Shown here: piece by piece, positions 23,186 to 35,997 of the stretch
Layout of the letters: each line of letters begins with the position of its first letter
Numbering within the stretch: position 1 is the first letter of the stretch
Source of the DNA: Jaapia argillacea MUCL 33604
Taxonomy: Eukaryota > Basidiomycota > Agaricomycetes > Jaapiales > Jaapiaceae
Assembly: GCA_000697665.1 (NCBI GenBank)
Contig: KL197720.1
Span: 417,083 to 481,082 of the forward strand
Direction of reading: 5' to 3'
Length of the DNA stretch: 64,000 nucleotides
Notes under the pieces: model-generated
Seen by the model: the letters and a program-made list of their open reading frames with translations, nothing else
What the model was told of the DNA's origin: nothing
Databases searched by the model: none
Program-made: the position numbers and the translations under genes

Positions 23186-24533
23186 GCACTGCAGACCTCC
23201 GTCCCCGATTTTCGCGACCATGGGGACGAGGTTTATATCGCCCTTTGAGGACATTAGTGAACTGAACACGGGACAAGATCTTGTTGTTAACTTTTCTCCG
23301 CGAGACGAGACGTGGTGGAGGCGTTACACGGAACCCTGAAGGAGAGAACGTTCTTTGGTAAATCCGGTAGCCCATCGGACAGTCCGGAACATTATGTGCG
23401 GTATGCATCGCAGATATACGGTGTTGCGTTGCATGCGATATTTTGATACCACAGGGTACATATTCACGAGGATGTACCCCGATATTATGAATCTGTACTC
23501 CATGTGATACGTCCCTTCGGTCACGACGCTAGGTTCGATAATGGGATGGCCAGCTCTCCCCGATAAGTAGCACATCAGAACTGACGAGCAGGACTCCGTG
23601 TGCATCAACACGCTTATTCCCTGGAAACCCCCAGAAGCAGTGACGAAGTAAGAACTGCGGAACAAGATCAAGGGACAAGAGCTAACGGGGGAAAGACGGC
23701 TGAAGGCGTATTAATACATAGTCGGGAGGTTGTTCGTTCCGATGCGATAGATTCTCAAGGAGGTGATGGGTTCTGAAACCAGCTTCCACATCAATCTGAC
23801 TGTTCATTGCACAGTGGCCAATTGGCACTTTTCCATCAGAGCCCGTATGACCTCTCAAACCAATGGAAGCACAGATTGGTGGAGAGGATCCTTGGAGTAG
23901 GATCGTCATGAAGGTGTGTGCATTCCACACAAACCAATCAAGCCGTACATGCCTTGATAGGCTCCTCGGAGACAATGTGGTTGGATTCATTTAGAAGGGA
24001 GCGTCATCGTTCGACACTGTGTAGCTGTAAAGGGGGCCGTAGTTGGTTCTGGCTCGGAGGAATATGCCACTTCCCTGGAACAAATTTAGAGTACCCAAGG
24101 GCCAAGGCCCCGGCTAGAGGCCCGATAAGCATCGACGAGACTTGGCCTGAGTGACGGTTGCCAAGTCTCAATTTTTTTCCAGTGTGAACGGGGCAGGAAA
24201 AGGAGAACATCACAGGATACAGTTGGGCTACAGGCTGTCGTGAGGACAGAATTGGTGCCATTATTGGAGAAATTGTGAGAGATGGACGCAGAGAAAGCGC
24301 CGGCTGTGATTTCCCGAAATGGGTAGGATATGGCGTGGTAACAACAACTGCGCGACCGGGTGGCTTCACCGCCCCCAATCAGTTCCTTTGATTTACTTTT
24401 TCTCTTCGATAATTCTTTCTTTCTTCTCTCTACGCTGGTGTCGACGCCTCAGACATTGCCGAGCAGAGCCTGGCACGATACGGCACTTGACTTTTAATAA
24501 TCCATTCGACACTTACAGTGGAACTCGACCAGG
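23186..24533. other. intergenic, no gene recognised
   Basis: About 1.3 kb with scattered short frames on both strands and no family resemblance. The last 200 bases before 24,534 are pyrimidine-rich (24,395-24,440), as is common in fungal promoters. Confidence 0.4.
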
Positions 24534-25901
24534 ATGTCCAAGGGGTTGACAGCGACTCGATGTCTCCTGCTCCTCGCCGCAGTTTCTGCCATCCTGCTCT
24601 TTTCTCTCGTGCCCAGATATGAGCTGCTGCAGGAGGAATCAAAAGCTCGAGTCTTTCCGCGTCAACTACCGTCCAATGTACTTTCCCCACCCGCAGGAGG
24701 AGGCGGTGCGTCTGCACCTAGTTCTCCTGCAACCACACCCACAACGGCCGCTACCACCCCAACTACGTCGGCCCCGACGACTCCGACAACAACATCGGCA
24801 GCAGCACCACCGACCACTACGACTTCTGCCCCACCTTCAACCACCTCATCAGCTCCTCCGACCACCAGTGCTCCCCCTACGTCGCAACCACCGACGACCT
24901 CCTTCACACCCACTGTAGTGCCTGTTACTTCGAACGTCGTCACAACCAACTCGGATGGTCAAACCATCACAGATGTTGTCACAGCATCTCAGACGCTCAC
25001 TTCAGCGCCAAGCGCTTCGACTACCGCTGCTCCCCCTCCCGCCAGCACCGGCCTTAGTACCTCTACCATCGTCGGTATGTCAGTGGCAGGTGGCGTGGCA
25101 GTTCTGGGCATCGTAGCCTTCTTCGTCTGGAAATTCACACGCAAACGGTTTGATGATGAATTCGACGACAGTAAGATACACACTTTCCCATATCGTTGAT
25201 GTTTCTGATGATTATACGTTGTACGGCGAGCAGGCGAAGCCATTAAGTGGCCAGAACTGAATAACCACGGTGCCACAGCGCCCCCTACCACAGCTGGTCG
25301 TGCCCTTGGCACTGACACCCCGTCCGATACCTCCCTCTCACGAGCTAATAGCGGCAATGCCGCTGGAGTCCCCGCCCCTGGTTATGCCAATTCAATCGCG
25401 GCTTCATCGACCGCCGATCTTTATCCACCACCACACGATCCTTACGCTGTTCCTCCCCTCCCCCATATGAATCCTAACCAACCGTACCGGGATGATCCTG
25501 CCATGTACGAACCCGGCTACTACGATCCCTATCGTGGACCTATCCCCCAGACATTCAACGATACCGCGAGTGAGCACGGAGCCGAGGCGATCCCTATGAC
25601 ACAGTTGGGCGGTGTTCCAGGTGCTGCTGCGAGATCCAGGAGTCCAGGTCCCCAAGCTGGGTTCGATATGGGTGGTAGAAACTCTCCTTCATTGGCTGGT
25701 CGAAGGTCCCCTGGTCCTCAGGCGGCATATGGATACGGTGACCCTGCTGCTGTAGGAGGCGGTTACGGACCTGGTGGGGTGGTGGACAATAGAGCGAGAA
25801 GTCCCGGACCTGGTGTAGGTTTGGGTATGGGTGGACCCGCTGCTGGCAGACGGTCTCCTGGTCCTCAAGCGGCTTACGATACTGGCTACGGCCCGCGGTA
25901 G
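24534..25901 (+). CDS. Mid2-like single-pass cell-surface protein with mucin-like ectodomain
   Basis: Exons 24534-25170 and 25234-25901 give 434 residues. Residues 5-28 form a hydrophobic signal peptide or anchor (CLLLLAAVSAILLFSLVP). About residues 50-165 are almost pure Ser/Thr/Pro/Ala, expected to be heavily O-mannosylated. A transmembrane helix (VGMSVAGGVAVLGIVAFFVW) is followed by KFTRKR and a cytosolic tail starting FDDEFDD then EAIKWPEL. The tail contains repeated R[RS]SPGPQA motifs near the C-terminus (about residues 340-430). This matches the architecture of Mid2/Wsc-type cell-wall stress sensors, but no WSC Cys domain is present. The sensor role is inferred from architecture. Confidence 0.8.
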
Positions 25902-26487
25902 CTTTCTGGAATCTAAGCAGGAACGATGCGAACCGAGCTTGGGAGTGATTCATTAGGAATAGTTGATGGTGAATCTCGTGAGGAGTAGTTTGCGCTGTTC
26001 ATTCAGACATTCTTTTCATGCATTCATTCATTTGTCCATGACAGAAGAGAACTCGTCCAGTGCCCTAGATATCCGGGATAATCCGAAGAGCATACATACC
26101 ACACCTTTGTTTGCCTTTGTCAAAATCGCCCAGCCGCCATTCTTCATTCCTTTTGTTTACTCTCCTCTCTTCGCATCGTATCGACCCATCTCCTCATTTT
26201 GAGATCATGTTTTCCTTGCTTTGCAATTTTCTTTTGTTTTACAATCCAGCATTGGTACATTCACCACAATTCATCCTGCAGCCCCAAGGACCTTGTTCGT
26301 TCTCTTTCCCTCGCTGGCGGTTGACGAGGACTATAATAACATATACGAAGATCCCTCGTAGAACAATAATCATCTGCTTGTAAAAATCAAATTCATAGGA
26401 TGTCGAGTGTCACTAAGCTACAATGGTACTCGGAAGATGCAAGGGACGAGCAAGAAACAATTGTGGAAATGACCACCGTCGAGACAC
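25902..26487. other. tail-to-tail intergenic region
   Basis: Lies between the 3' ends of the Mid2-like gene and VTC4. Pyrimidine-rich in the middle; no gene recognised. Confidence 0.5.
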
Positions 26488-29400
26488 TTAGTTCTCCTCC
26501 ACCAACTGGCCCACGCGCAGAATGATGTTCGTCGCCAACGCTGCAAACAATACGACGCACAAGATAGTGGGGCCGTACTTGTCGTAATACAATCCTTCAG
26601 CACTATGTGACTTCAACTTCCGAGTCCTGTAGACAAAGATGACCGCAGAGTATGCGATGGCAAGCAGTGCAGAGAGAGTGAATAAGCCGGCGCTGATAAT
26701 CCCTTCAACATCATCGGGCTCGACGAAGTTCAAGAGGGTTGTCGCAATAGTTCCGATAACAACAGCAAAATTCAACCATTTCTGGAGAAAGCAAATTGCT
26801 GAGGATTCAACTTGAGTTGGGGTGGATGACAAAACTCACGAGGAATGTTCTCTCGGAAGCAAAATACACCTTGGGTTCGACTCGAACTGGGACAGCGATC
26901 CGCTTCCCTGTGGGTGCCACCCAGTCACGAACCAGTATCCGATCTCCATTCGGGGCAGGCTGATCTTGGGCGTGCTCTTCCTCCTCATCTTCCAAGGCAC
27001 TCTCTCCAAGCCCACGTTCGACCTCCCTAACCTTCCTGAGTCTTTCTCGGAAAGTTTCGTCAAATGCTGTCGAGGGCGCCAGCGGGTCGATTGAAAGCCC
27101 CCGAGGCTTGTCTGGTTCTTCTGCTTTCCCAGAAGCCCTCCGACCTCGTAGGAACGGAGTCCGCTCATCCACGAATTCCTCTTCGGCGTAAACTTGCGGA
27201 GGGGGAGGAGGAGCACGGTCTCGTTCCTTCAACATTCTCTCTCTGTAGGCCACCGCCTCCTCCACTTGTGCGCGAGTCAAACCGGTTCGTTTGCCTTCAT
27301 CCTTGGCAGGCGCTCGATCCATCTCTTCATCTTCCTCTCCTTCAGATACAGGTTCATTATATGCACGAGTGGGCGATTCGACTTCGGGGCTGCCCATTCC
27401 GGAAGACTCTTGGCGGTCCGAGGTACCCTTTGATGATGGGTGGGACGGGCGTTCGAAAGCAACAGCGCCGGTGGTGTCGGGCTTCAATATATCGACTTCC
27501 ACTGGGAAAAAGTCAGAACCGGAGTGCTTGGTAGCAATCGAAGTAACATACTCTGCGGCAACCAGAAGGGTACCAAGTCAACGCGCTCGGGGAGCAGGGT
27601 CGCGCATCCGTGAATAAATTTACTAGGGCAGATATTAATGTCCAGTCGAAATGAATGGACCTCGATACTCACCTGAACTTGGGTACCGCCTCCACAAGAT
27701 GAGATTGAACGAGGTCAGTGACCCATTGGGGAGGTTCTTGTCCATACTGAGTCTGCAATTTAACCTCCAACACGCCATACCTAAGATGGGGAGTTAGGAC
27801 ACTGTCGACGAATGTGGTATGCAGATTCTACGTACTTGAACAGTTCCTTGTCTTCCGGGGGTAGTTGATGGAATGGATGGTCGATTCCGATATCTGTTCG
27901 ACGCCAATTACTCCCGGAACGGACCTTCCGATCCCAGTTATCCTCGCGTATCATTGTCAGCTCCGTATCGAGTGATATCCGTACTCGAGCGTCACCAGGA
28001 AGTTGGAAAGCGGTTCGATTATAGAAAGTCCTCATGACTAAAAAGGGTACACCAAGTTAGATGATGAAAGGATTGAGCGTTGTAGCAAACCAACCAGGTT
28101 GTAACTTCTTCGTCAAGATTGAATACTGAATCTCATTCGCCAACTGTATCATCCCATCAACCTCCTGCTGCGTCTTTTTGCCTTTCGTAACCAAAGCTTG
28201 GAATTCATCGTCCATGATATACTCGCCACGCAAGAAGGCGTTAACTTTATCTTCTTTAATTGGGAAGCGGGCTTTGACGGACTTTTCACCGGTCCAATCT
28301 TCTCGATGTGTTTTACGCTCGACGAATATCTACGGCAGGGAGCGATTAGGATAGGTGGGTGGGTGTGGATGGATCTTGGTGAAAGAGTGCGAAGGAGGTG
28401 GGGCGGTGCTTACGGTCTTGACGTCGACGTCGCCATACCAGCGAAGACGAACGGCTTCGGCACCTTCTGTCTTCTCCAATCGGCCAAGGTATAGTTCAAG
28501 GTCTTCATTATCGAAATAGATCGAGGTGATAGCTAGGAGGCACAAATATCTTTCGTCAGCATCTCGGGGCGGAGCTGAACTAAGAAGACTTACCTGCGTC
28601 CTTCTGCTCAAATTCCTTATCAGGGTTGAACACTAAAAGGAAGGGGATCAGCTCGCGAAATTGAAGCTATTGGATCCTCCGACCTAGCACAGGCAAATAT
28701 CGCAGAATAGCCAGCTTCAAGTGGACGAGGTTATCTGGATGAACCTAGCGCATACAATCAGATATTCAGAAAACCCTCGTAAGAGATGTGGAAAGACGAG
28801 AGAGATACCCAATACTTTGTCGTTTGGCGGACAAATGCGCTTTGACTGCCTCCGGCCATGGAGTCACCCTTGATAGGGTGTCCTTTGGTTCGAACGAGAT
28901 CATAAAGTTTGGATAACTTGACTATCAGGGCGTCCCAGTTATATTTGTAAAAGGGTCGTTTCTCCAGGTAGTCTTGGATGAAGGAGGGTTTCAATGGTAA
29001 TCCTGTTTGTTTCTGGCGGAGGTAGTGGGATGGAAATGTGAGTAGAATTCAATCATTAGTGAGGAATTAAAGCTCACATCATGTTTCTATTTCAGGGGAA
29101 ATAGTGAGAGACCCAATGTATCAGATAAAAGGGACCCGATAACATTCCGGTCAACGAACCTTGAGAATCTTCATGAAACCTGTTATATTCAATTTGGTGT
29201 ACAAAGCCAGGTCATGTACATCGGCAACGAGTGTGGCGACCTCTTCTTCCAGGTCATGGAATTGATCCTCGAGTGCGTCGAGAGACTTGGTCTCGTCGGC
29301 CTCGTCGTCCGTATCCTCATCGTCAGAGCCAGCGTCTTGCACCAGGGTTTCTCGACGCTGTGCCTCCGGATCCGTATGGTCACCATTCGTTTGTTCGTGG

Positions 29401-29846
29401 GCTTCGTCAGATTGCTCTTCGACTACAAGACGCTTCACAGCTTTCTCGGCGTCCCGGATGCGACGGGATAGCTCCGAAGTCTATGAGATGGCGAGGTGAG
29501 TTGATATACGAGGGATAGAGATAAATCTGACCTTTTGCTTTTGAAAGTCGTGAACTTTATCCAGCTCACTTTCGAGCATTTGGGTGAACTCGGACTCGTC
29601 CTTGTCATTCCAATTGTGTGACGTAGTTCGGTCCTGTGGCCGATAAGGTGAGCTGAGTCCATTTCGCAAAAAGAGCTCTATGCACCTTCAGTTCCCGTTT
29701 CAATCTGTTGTAGTCGATATAAAACGGCCTCCATTCGCTGTACAAGTCGGTCTAACGAGAGAAATATGATAGTGAGATGTCAGGTCGACCCCTAAACAAC
29801 GCGACAATGGGACAGGACTGACGGTGATTTTCTTGCCAAATTTCAT
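26488..29846 (-). CDS. VTC4: vacuolar transporter chaperone, polyphosphate polymerase subunit (VTC4-like)
   Basis: Multi-exon minus-strand gene starting MKFGKKIT. Order: SPX domain (start through [11 protein letters not shown], with the helix [19 protein letters not shown]), carrying a long acidic insert ([20 protein letters not shown]); then the VTC catalytic tunnel domain ([87 protein letters not shown]); a long acidic/basic linker; and a C-terminal DUF202-like membrane domain with three helices from [18 protein letters not shown] to the end at 26,488. The basic residues that line the yeast Vtc4 tunnel (RxR, ERKTH, EVK) are present. Makes polyphosphate from ATP and moves it into the vacuole; SPX domains sense inositol pyrophosphates. 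VTC2/3-type regulatory subunits share the layout, so the VTC4 label rests on the intact catalytic residues. Confidence 0.88.
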
Positions 29847-30625
29847 GATGATTGACGCTGGATGGGGCGAAGAGAGCAGAAATTAGCGCGAAGATCACGC
29901 ATATTTAGTGAACCAGTCACGGAAGCAAGTCGGACCAATGAGACGTACAGTAGCAGACACGTTCGTAATGATTGATGGCCGGAGAAGTTTAGAGGTCGAG
30001 CCTGTCCACGTGGCATCACAGCCACCATGCTTCTTCTACTTGACCCGTTGTATCGTTGAATTTATTCTCCAGATCAAGTGTCGGCCTCACCCCCGATACC
30101 AACCCTATAACATCTTCGCTATGCTCGTAACTAATTTGTGATATATCTCAGCACAATCCTTGCTCCTCGTCCCGTCTGTACTGCTTCCCATCCTTCAGAT
30201 ACCGCAGCTGTGGGAAACCAACTGCCGTCACACACCGACCATCGCAAATTCGACAGGATGCAATTTTTGTCGTCGCTGTAAGTTGGCTGTAGTCAGGCCG
30301 CCTCCGGCTGGGAAGTCGATCCACCCGGTGACCGCGAAGAATGGACCAGTGACTTCCGGGCGAAATCGAAGAGCACATCATGTACACACATGTTTCCATA
30401 ATGATGTCGCCTTGGACGTGTCAGAAATAGGCTTGGCAGCACTCTGCCAAGCATTGCAGAGAACTTATGCCGTGTAGCCTTCATCTCTTCCAAATGGTTT
30501 CATAAGCTGTCATTCTGTATCCGTGCACGACTCTCCCAATATCTGCGCTTTGAAGGCGCACAGGCACGTTCGTGGAGAAAGACTCGGGTGCTGTAGCGTC
30601 CTGGACATCAGCGTCGGAAGTAATC
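29847..30625. other. divergent promoter region between VTC4 and the glycosyltransferase gene
   Basis: No gene recognised. A plus-strand frame at 30,160-30,477 lacks family resemblance. The region probably serves both flanking genes, which are transcribed away from it. Confidence 0.45.
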
Positions 30626-32818
30626 ATGACATCCACCGTCGCACTGTCGCTCGCCTACTACTGCTCAGGACATGGTGAGCGACCAACTCACAACTCGAGC
30701 ACAGCAACGACGATTAACGTGAGGTTGTTATGAGGTTATGGCCACGCAACGCGCGTTTCTGCATTTGCCTGCCACCTTCTCAGACTTGAACCTCCCAATC
30801 GCGCGCAAGTCTGCATTATATCTTCCGCACCGAGACATGTCTTTGCAGATAGCATTGCCTTGGGAGCGACGTATAGATTCGCTGACATCGATCCTGTGAT
30901 TGTTCAACCACTCGCGTGAGTGACTCTACACACCGTGGCACTGCAGTGATTGAAGCCGGTGATCTTCAGTCCGCCTAACAACGCTCACATGTTTGCTCTT
31001 TACGATAGATATTGCGTCGATCGCAAGCAAAGTGTCGAAGTCCTCAAGACATTCCTCGCACAGAAAGACACCAAGATTTCAGAAGAAGCCGAGTGGTTGA
31101 ACAGCAACCACATAGATTGTGTCCTCAGCGATGCCGCTTTTCTCGGATGGTACTCCATCTCCTCCCATTGCTATGCATCCATCCAATCTCACGTTATCGC
31201 AACAACTCCCCCACAGTTTAGCCGCCCACGCAGCTAACCTCCCATCGATCCTAATCACAAACTTCACCTTCGACTCCGTCTACAGCTACCTCTCCACACC
31301 TCTCTTCGACCACCCACCAACACCTCACCTCCTGCCACCTCCCTCTCCATACCTCGAAGCCCTGAATTCTACACACGACGTTCCCATCCCTTTAGAAGAT
31401 CTGGACCCGCTAGTCTCTCAGCTCTATGAAGGTTATAGATGCGCGGACTTGCTACTTCGACTTCCAGGAGCCATTCCTATACCTTCCTTCGCGGTGGAGC
31501 CAAAGTTACCTTCCGTAGACTGGGTCGGTCTGGAAACTCGGAATTTCTTGCCGGAGATTGTTCGACAGCTTGCTCAACTGCCTGATTCCCTTGAGCTGCT
31601 TCCTCCGGTACCTTACCCTTCACCATCCCAACACGCCAAGAATTCTCCCAAATCTGCTCCACCTAAACCTCACCGAAGGTCTATCCATCCTGCTCCTCTC
31701 CTAGTCCGTCTACCAAACCCACCGATCTACTCTCCTGCTGGTAGGACTCGACTGCTTGATTCGATCGGTGTGCCATCGGATTTTCAAGACCCGGAGAAAA
31801 CCAAGATTCTCATCGTATCTTTTGGAGGACAAGTTTTCAAGAAACCGAAGAGTCGATCTCCAAGTGTGGGAAATACTCCTGGTCGACAAAGTCCTGTTCT
31901 TCAGTTAAGCTCCGATGGAAATCAGGAGGGGAATCTAGCTTCTCTGGCACCACCACCACCACCTCCACTTCAGGACAGTGGTAGACGGCTGAACCACCAG
32001 CTTAATGATCTGGATCGTAGACTCGAAGATTTGGATCGCGTACCATGCACCCATAACAACTCAAGAAACCGATCATCACCAATGCATCCACTAGCTACTC
32101 CATCTCATCTTTGGATCCCAGGCGCACCTCCAGCATCCAAACCTACATCCCCAACCCTACCAACATCTCCAACTTTCAATTCTCTTAGCCCCTCCATCCC
32201 ATCTTCATTTAATGCTGTGACTATCCCACCTACACCTCCTACCGGCCAAACATTTGAACCACCTCCCATTTCCCAGATAGATGGAGGAGGTGAGGAAGTG
32301 ATGGTGAAGTTGTTACCGGATTCGTCGTGGATTGCGGTTGTGTGTGGTGTGTCGAAAGATTGGGGAAGGGAGGATGGGGAGGAACTTCCTTTGATTATGA
32401 ATGATCGGGGTGGAATACTGAAGCCTGAAAGTATCCTGGTAGGGATATGGAACTGTGTCAGAGTGCGTGGATTCTTGTACCCCATTCGTTTATGGTGCGC
32501 CTTAGTTTTCATTGACCCACTTGACGACCTGCTAAATTTTCGCGTCTAGTATCACGCCCCTTGTTTACTGAGGAACATGGGTTGCGCCTCCTTCTCGACC
32601 GATGTGGTGTGGGAGTCGAGTTGCCTCGAGCATCGTACGAAGCGGGTGATTGGGCGAGTGCTGTAGAGGAGGCATGGGTACTGGGCAGGAAAGCGAAGGC
32701 GATGAAGAGGCTTCGGGGAATGCGGGATATAACTGCGAGAATGAAGGAGGGCGAGGAGATGGCCAAGGGAGTTGTGGATTGGGTTGGGGAGTGGTACAGT
32801 TCAGTAATGATGGGATGA
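30626..32818 (+). CDS. MurG/L-arabinokinase-N-terminal-like glycosyltransferase, C-terminal core damaged
   Basis: Predicted exons are 30626-30674, 30735-30915, 31009-31149, 31217 to about 32,440, and a last exon 32550-32818. The N-terminus (LAYYCSGHGYGHATRVSAFA) has the glycine-rich loop of GT-B glycosyltransferases and of the N-terminal half of plant L-arabinokinases. Further GT-B marks are DCVLSDAAFLGCLAAHAANL, SILITNFTFDSVYSYL and a strand ILIVSFGGQVF opening the second Rossmann domain. A long Pro/Ser-rich insert (about 31,840-32,280) interrupts this second domain. Near 32,443 the frame fails: the conserved GYGTVSECVDSCTPFVY is in a different frame from the preceding exon, and the short donor-binding segment expected before it is not seen. 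A 33-base intron (32,410-32,442) would join the frames but is smaller than others here. Probably a deletion/frameshift or an odd intron. Confidence 0.7.
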
Positions 32819-32991
32819 TGAGATGTAGAGAGCACTAAGTTTTGTACCTTACCGAATATGGCAAGCTCAGTATGGCCGTCCCCGACTCCCGAGATCCGAA
32901 CCGCTTATTTCGCGTAGGACTTCCTCTGACGTGACTCTGAACCACCGCATCCACTCACCTCCGTGTGTCTTTTCCTCAAATATCTCTCCAA

Positions 32992-35900
32992 ATGTCACCA
33001 CCATCATCAACTCCGATGGATATTTCTAGCCCTCCCTCATCTCCTCGTCCTGTTCCAGGAATATCTGGTTCACCTAGCCCCGCTCCGATCCACTTTTCTG
33101 GAACGCCAGATCTTAGAGCGCTTCGCGCTGGTTATGCTGGAACGCCTCCTCTGCCTAACATACCACCTCGAAGTTCTGCTGGGACACCAAGACTAGGATA
33201 TGCAAGTATTGGTCGGACAGGGTCTCCTGCGCTTTCCCACAAACCATCAGGCTTGCCCTCCACGCCTCGCGTATCCCCCGGGATCGCTGGCTTTTCAGCA
33301 TCCCCTCCCAACCCAATATCTGTTGGCGGTTTGAGTGCCAGCAGACCTGGAGTGACTGACTCGCCTGCACCGTCAGAACCACCGAATTTGGATGACTTGC
33401 CTGATGAAGAGAAGGCCAAGATTCTCAGGAAACATTTGGTTTCGAGAGAGGAACGACAGAGGCAGCAGGGAGATGATGAGACGTCGGTGACTGCTGGTCC
33501 TTCGAATGGGAAGGGAAAGGATAATGGGTCAGACTTTGAGACGTCCCGACGATCTTCCATGGCCCTTCGTAGAGAGGACACGAATCCGTTCCCCGTTCCC
33601 TACGAGGCGCCAGGCGCGGATGTAACGTGGGTTATTTCTTGTTTGATTTGTGTGAAGTGACACTTAATCATATTTGGTAGTCATGATATCTACAAGTGGC
33701 ATGCGGATCGTCGAAGACAGGCTGCTCGACCTCGAGCAGCTTCGTTCGCGGGTTCGTCAACTGCACCGGACCCTGCTTTTCAGCGGATTCATGAACCTGG
33801 TGGCTTCAGGCGGAACTATGTCCTACTCAAGGCCGATCAGGACGGTGTCGAACATCCAAGGATCATCAGGAGTTTCATCGACTTTTTGTATGTCTTTGGC
33901 CATTTCGTGAGTATCAGATTGTACACTTTGGTGGCGCCTGTGTTTAACCATGACGTCTTCATAGGCGGGTGAAGATCTTGAGGAAGAAGACGAAGAGGAG
34001 GAGGAGGAGGAAGACGAAGAGATCTTACCCGGCACGCATCGACCCAAGTTCGGTCCCTCCATCGAACAACGAATTGAAGATGGAACCCTGGTTGCAACTC
34101 GGATTGAACCTGAAGCTTTGACGAAAGCCGTCCATGAACACACCCCGCTCCTAGATCACGGAAAGCGTGCATCAAGACGTTCGCGCTCGCGAAGGAGGTT
34201 GTCTGGTGCGGAATCACATGGCGATGCCAGTGTCACTGAGGCTGTTCTGATGGTTCGGCATCATCGCTCTCCCGTTCTATATGTCGCTAATAGTCTCGTC
34301 CTGTAGCTGCTCAAATCGTTTGTTGGAACTGGTGTTCTTTTCCTTGGTAAAGCGTGCGTATTCTTCATATATTCTGCTTTGATATGCTGATATCTTCTCC
34401 AGCTTCATGAATGGAGGCATTTTGTTCTCCACAATCGTGATCGTCGTGATCGCCCTGATATCGTTGTATTCGTTCCTGCTTCTGGTGAGGACAAAGTTCG
34501 TCGTGCCAGGAAGTTTCGGAGGTGAGCGTCGAATTTATTTTGTATCGCCTGGACCAATGTTGATGTTTTGATAGACATCGGTGGAGAGTTGTATGGTCCA
34601 TGGCTACGTTATGCCATCTTGACTTCAATCGTGATATCCCAACTTGGTTTCGTCGCCGCCTACACGATCTTTGTTTCCGAGAATCTTCAGGTACTGTATA
34701 TCCCCTCCCCTACCTTCTCCACCTGATTAACGTGCGACGCTTAGGCCTTCGTCCTCGCCGTGTCCAAATGCTCGACGTTGATCCCGGTACCATACTTCAT
34801 CTTAATGCAACTAATCATCTTCCTCCCTCTCGCACTCATTCGGAACCTGGCGAAATTGAGCACTACTGCTCTCATTGCCGATGCGTTCATTGTCGCTGGG
34901 TTGGTCTACATCTTTGGGAGCGAGGGTGCTATTATTGCGAAACAGGGTGTTGCAAAGGTGGAGATGTTCAACCCCAGGGACTTTCCGTTGTTTATTGGGT
35001 GTGTATATCGCGTCGATCCGGAGTCTAGGAGACAGTTTGATAGTTTCTTCATCTTAGAACTGCTGTGTTCTCGTTTGAGGGCATTGGTTTGGTGCGTACT
35101 GGAACTCTTCATGAGAGCTGTCCTGATATGAACCATCGCTACAGGTCATTCCCATTACCGATGCTATGAAAGAACCCCATAAATTCCCTGCGGTATTGAC
35201 TGGTGTCATGCTTGGACTGATGGGTGAGTATCAACCATCTTGAAGGAGCCCTTGAACTCATCGCCTTTGTTACCCAGTTCTTTTCGGGGGATCTGGTATC
35301 TTGGCATACGCAACTTTCGGGGCCAACATCCAAACCGTAGTTATCAAGAACTTGGATTCTGAGAGCAAGCTCGTTCAAGCTGTACGTCCAAGTGCCCTCT
35401 TGTCTGAAGTGTGCCTTCATTGACTCGGCGTTTCAACCTTCAGGTCCAATTCCTCTATTCTCTCGCCATCCTTCTCTCTGTACCCCTTCAACTCTTCCCG
35501 GCCGTCCGCATCATGGAGAACGGTTTGTTCACCAGCAGTGGAAAAGCTGACATGAAAGTCAAGTGGCAGAAGAATATTTTCAGGTTCCTCGTGGTCATGT
35601 TTTGCACGGTGGTGAGCTGGTTGGGCGCGTCGGATCTTGACAAGTTTGTAGCTTTCATTGGAAGCTTCGCTTGGTAAGTGGCCACTCCTATTGTTCCGAT
35701 ACAATCTATTCTAATTGTTCGTCTGTCACTAGTGTACCTCTTTGCTATGTGTACCCGGCAATGTTACATTACAAGATCGCTCGCACCAGGAAGCAAAGAA
35801 TCGCCGATATTACGTTGATGATCTTTGGTCTTGTAGCCGCGGTGTATACTACTGTCCAAACCATTAGGGTAAGCTGCCGGGTTATCATGCGCGAGTTGAC

Positions 35901-35997
35901 AGTGCTGATGCATGATTCGCAGTTGATGGTCGCTCCTGAGGACGGCGGGTCATCGCCAGGTTCTTGCGAAGGGACTCCTGCTGGTGGAGGGCGCTAA
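32992..35997 (+). CDS. AVT3: vacuolar amino-acid transporter, AVT3/AVT4 type (AAAP family)
   Basis: Multi-exon gene; first exon 32992-33626, last coding base 35,997. A long hydrophilic N-terminus (about 400 residues) is rich in Ser/Pro and carries an acidic run (33,975-34,020). The family mark YVLLKADQDGVEHPRIIRSF precedes it. The transporter core has about 11 membrane helices and starts LLKSFVGTGVLFLGKAF, the signature first helix of the amino acid/auxin permease family. It continues through GDIGGELYGPWLRYAIL, ISQLGFVAAYTIFVSENLQA, FEGIGLVIPI, GILAYATFG and FIGSFACVPLCYVYPAMLH. Yeast Avt3 and Avt4 export neutral amino acids from the vacuole, so a vacuolar-membrane location is expected. The start at 32,992 is the first ATG in the long N-terminal frame. 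Next to VTC4 and a glycosyltransferase, but no operon logic applies. Confidence 0.9.

Noticed and set aside
24662-24949. Val/Gly-rich minus-strand frame opposite the Mid2-like gene
   Set aside because: It is the antisense shadow of the Thr/Pro/Ser-rich coding sequence.
29151-29518. Plus-strand frames opposite the VTC4 SPX region
   Set aside because: Antisense shadows of the acidic insert in VTC4.
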